From positions 22,696 to 86,695 of the forward strand of contig NZ_JAUVVF010000007.1 in assembly GCF_030604785.1 (NCBI RefSeq): a stretch of 64,000 bases of DNA. The letters are read 5' to 3'. A program made the translations under genes and the position numbers. Positions 63,687-64,000 of this stretch are shown here, in pieces. This DNA is from Paracoccus sp. (in: a-proteobacteria) (GTDB lineage Bacteria; Pseudomonadota; Alphaproteobacteria; Rhodobacterales; Rhodobacteraceae). Under the pieces are notes generated by a model. It made no database searches, was not told where the DNA came from, and saw only the letters and a program-made list of their open reading frames with translations. How positions within the stretch are numbered: the first letter of the stretch is position 1; each line of letters starts with the position of its first letter.

Positions 63687-63713
63687 GGAACAAACCGACA
63701 GGACACTTGTTCC
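63687..63713. promoter_or_regulatory. Symmetric EcfG-type promoter element GGAACA-N16-TGTTCC
   Basis: GGAAC (63687-63691), 16 bases, TGTT (63708-63711) fits the GGAAC-N16/17-(C/T)GTT promoters of EcfG sigma factors. Because the ends form a perfect GGAACA/TGTTCC dyad, the minus strand reads the same. It could drive the sigma gene to the left and the partial gene at 63752 to the right. Confidence 0.6.
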
Positions 63714-63751
63714 AGCCCCATCTCTTCGCAGCACATTTACGGAGAACCCCG

Positions 63752-64000
63752 ATGAGCTTTCACGCCCTGACCGCCAAAGGTGGCGGCGATCCTCTGGCCG
63801 AGGCCGATCCGGTTCCGCTTGTCGGGCCGGGGCGGAACAGCCCGCCCCGGATCGTCCGCCGCACCACGATCACGCTGCATCTGGAATTGCGCGATGACGG
63901 CGCGGTTCAGGTGACCTCGGGCGACATGCCCTGGCTTGCCCTGTGCGAACACGACCCGCGCCGCCTGTTCCGCGATGTCTGCGGCGCGCTGCGCTATGAA
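63752..64000 (+). CDS. Hypothetical protein, partial (runs off window end)
   Basis: ATG 63752 follows ACGGAG and opens a frame of 83 codons to the window edge. The product begins MSFHALTAKGGGDPLAEADP; it includes TITLHLELRDDGAVQVTSGD and CEHDPRRLFRDVCGALRYE. No signal peptide or membrane segment. Family not recognised. It lies about 40 bp from the symmetric GGAAC element and may be under the ECF sigma factor. Confidence 0.65.
   Translation, partial: MSFHALTAKGGGDPLAEADPVPLVGPGRNSPPRIVRRTTITLHLELRDDGAVQVTSGDMPWLALCEHDPRRLFRDVCGALRYE

Noticed and set aside
63737..63952. A 71-residue gene on the minus strand near the window end
   Set aside because: No ribosome site and antisense to the better supported frame starting at 63752.

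Overview
The window is gene-dense, high-GC (about two-thirds G+C) chromosome from an alphaproteobacterium of the Rhodobacteraceae/Paracoccaceae type, probably Paracoccus or a close relative. This rests on protein families typical of that group (DUF3035 lipoprotein, DUF1674, DUF3775, EcfG-like sigma factor, LpcC-like glycosyltransferase), on a serC leader RNA, and on codon use strongly biased to G/C at third positions. No insertion sequence, prophage, integrase, CRISPR array or plasmid function was found, and base composition does not change abruptly. This looks like core chromosome, not an island.

Layout: 1-5333 (minus) holds ftsK (cut by the window edge), a DapC-type aminotransferase, an amidase and a DUF1674 protein. 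5404-16161 (plus) holds rsmB, purH, lspA, a DUF3035 lipoprotein, a cytochrome P450, an M16 peptidase pair, mutL and a DUF3775 gene. 16216-20401 (minus) holds a PQQ-type sugar dehydrogenase, a saccharopine-dehydrogenase-like protein, rluA, a LysE exporter and free-methionine-sulfoxide reductase. 20614-24151 (plus) holds a DUF2478/TusA/MbfA cluster, an AEC transporter and a crotonase. 24248-27471 (minus) holds exoD, a YaiI-family gene, dapD and a two-gene unit of unknown function. 27660-32429 holds a LOG-family gene, rlmN, an IalB-like gene, an asparaginase and a TauE permease. 32526-36403 is the serine cluster: serB diverging from serC-serA. 36458-44078 holds a phosphatase, a phosphate-transporter/NUDIX/arfB operon, a nitrilase/GNAT/SnoaL operon, a phosphohexomutase and asd. 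44293-47133 is a small surface-glycan cluster (GT29-like, LpcC-like, MFS). 47222-54566 holds a small secreted protein, leuB, a Na/Pi cotransporter, a DMT transporter, tRNA-Pro(CGG), a histidine-less HPt-like protein, an M17 aminopeptidase and a C40 peptidase. 54642-58773 holds rbfA/phosphodiester glycosidase/truB, dapB, a HIT protein and an SH3 protein. 58943-64000 is a signalling block: LuxR-type response regulator, FIST sensor, NahK/ErcS-like hybrid kinase, ECF sigma factor and a partial gene.

Four steps of the succinylase diaminopimelate/lysine route (asd, dapB, dapD, dapC) are scattered through the window, as are the three phosphorylated serine-pathway genes and leuB. Translation and RNA maturation are also well represented (rsmB, rluA, rlmN, truB, rbfA, arfB).

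The most notable non-coding signals are: (1) a dispersed intergenic repeat of three close copies and two diverged ones, with a hairpin whose sequence changes but whose pairing is kept; (2) a perfectly symmetric GGAACA-N16-TGTTCC element that reads as an EcfG-type promoter on both strands, between the ECF sigma gene and its divergent neighbour; (3) a serC leader whose last hairpin covers the ribosome-binding site. The FIST/hybrid-kinase/LuxR operon is the best candidate for a coherent signalling system; by analogy with NosP/NahK it may sense nitric oxide. Many of the very long antisense open frames in this GC-rich DNA are shadows of real genes and are not listed.
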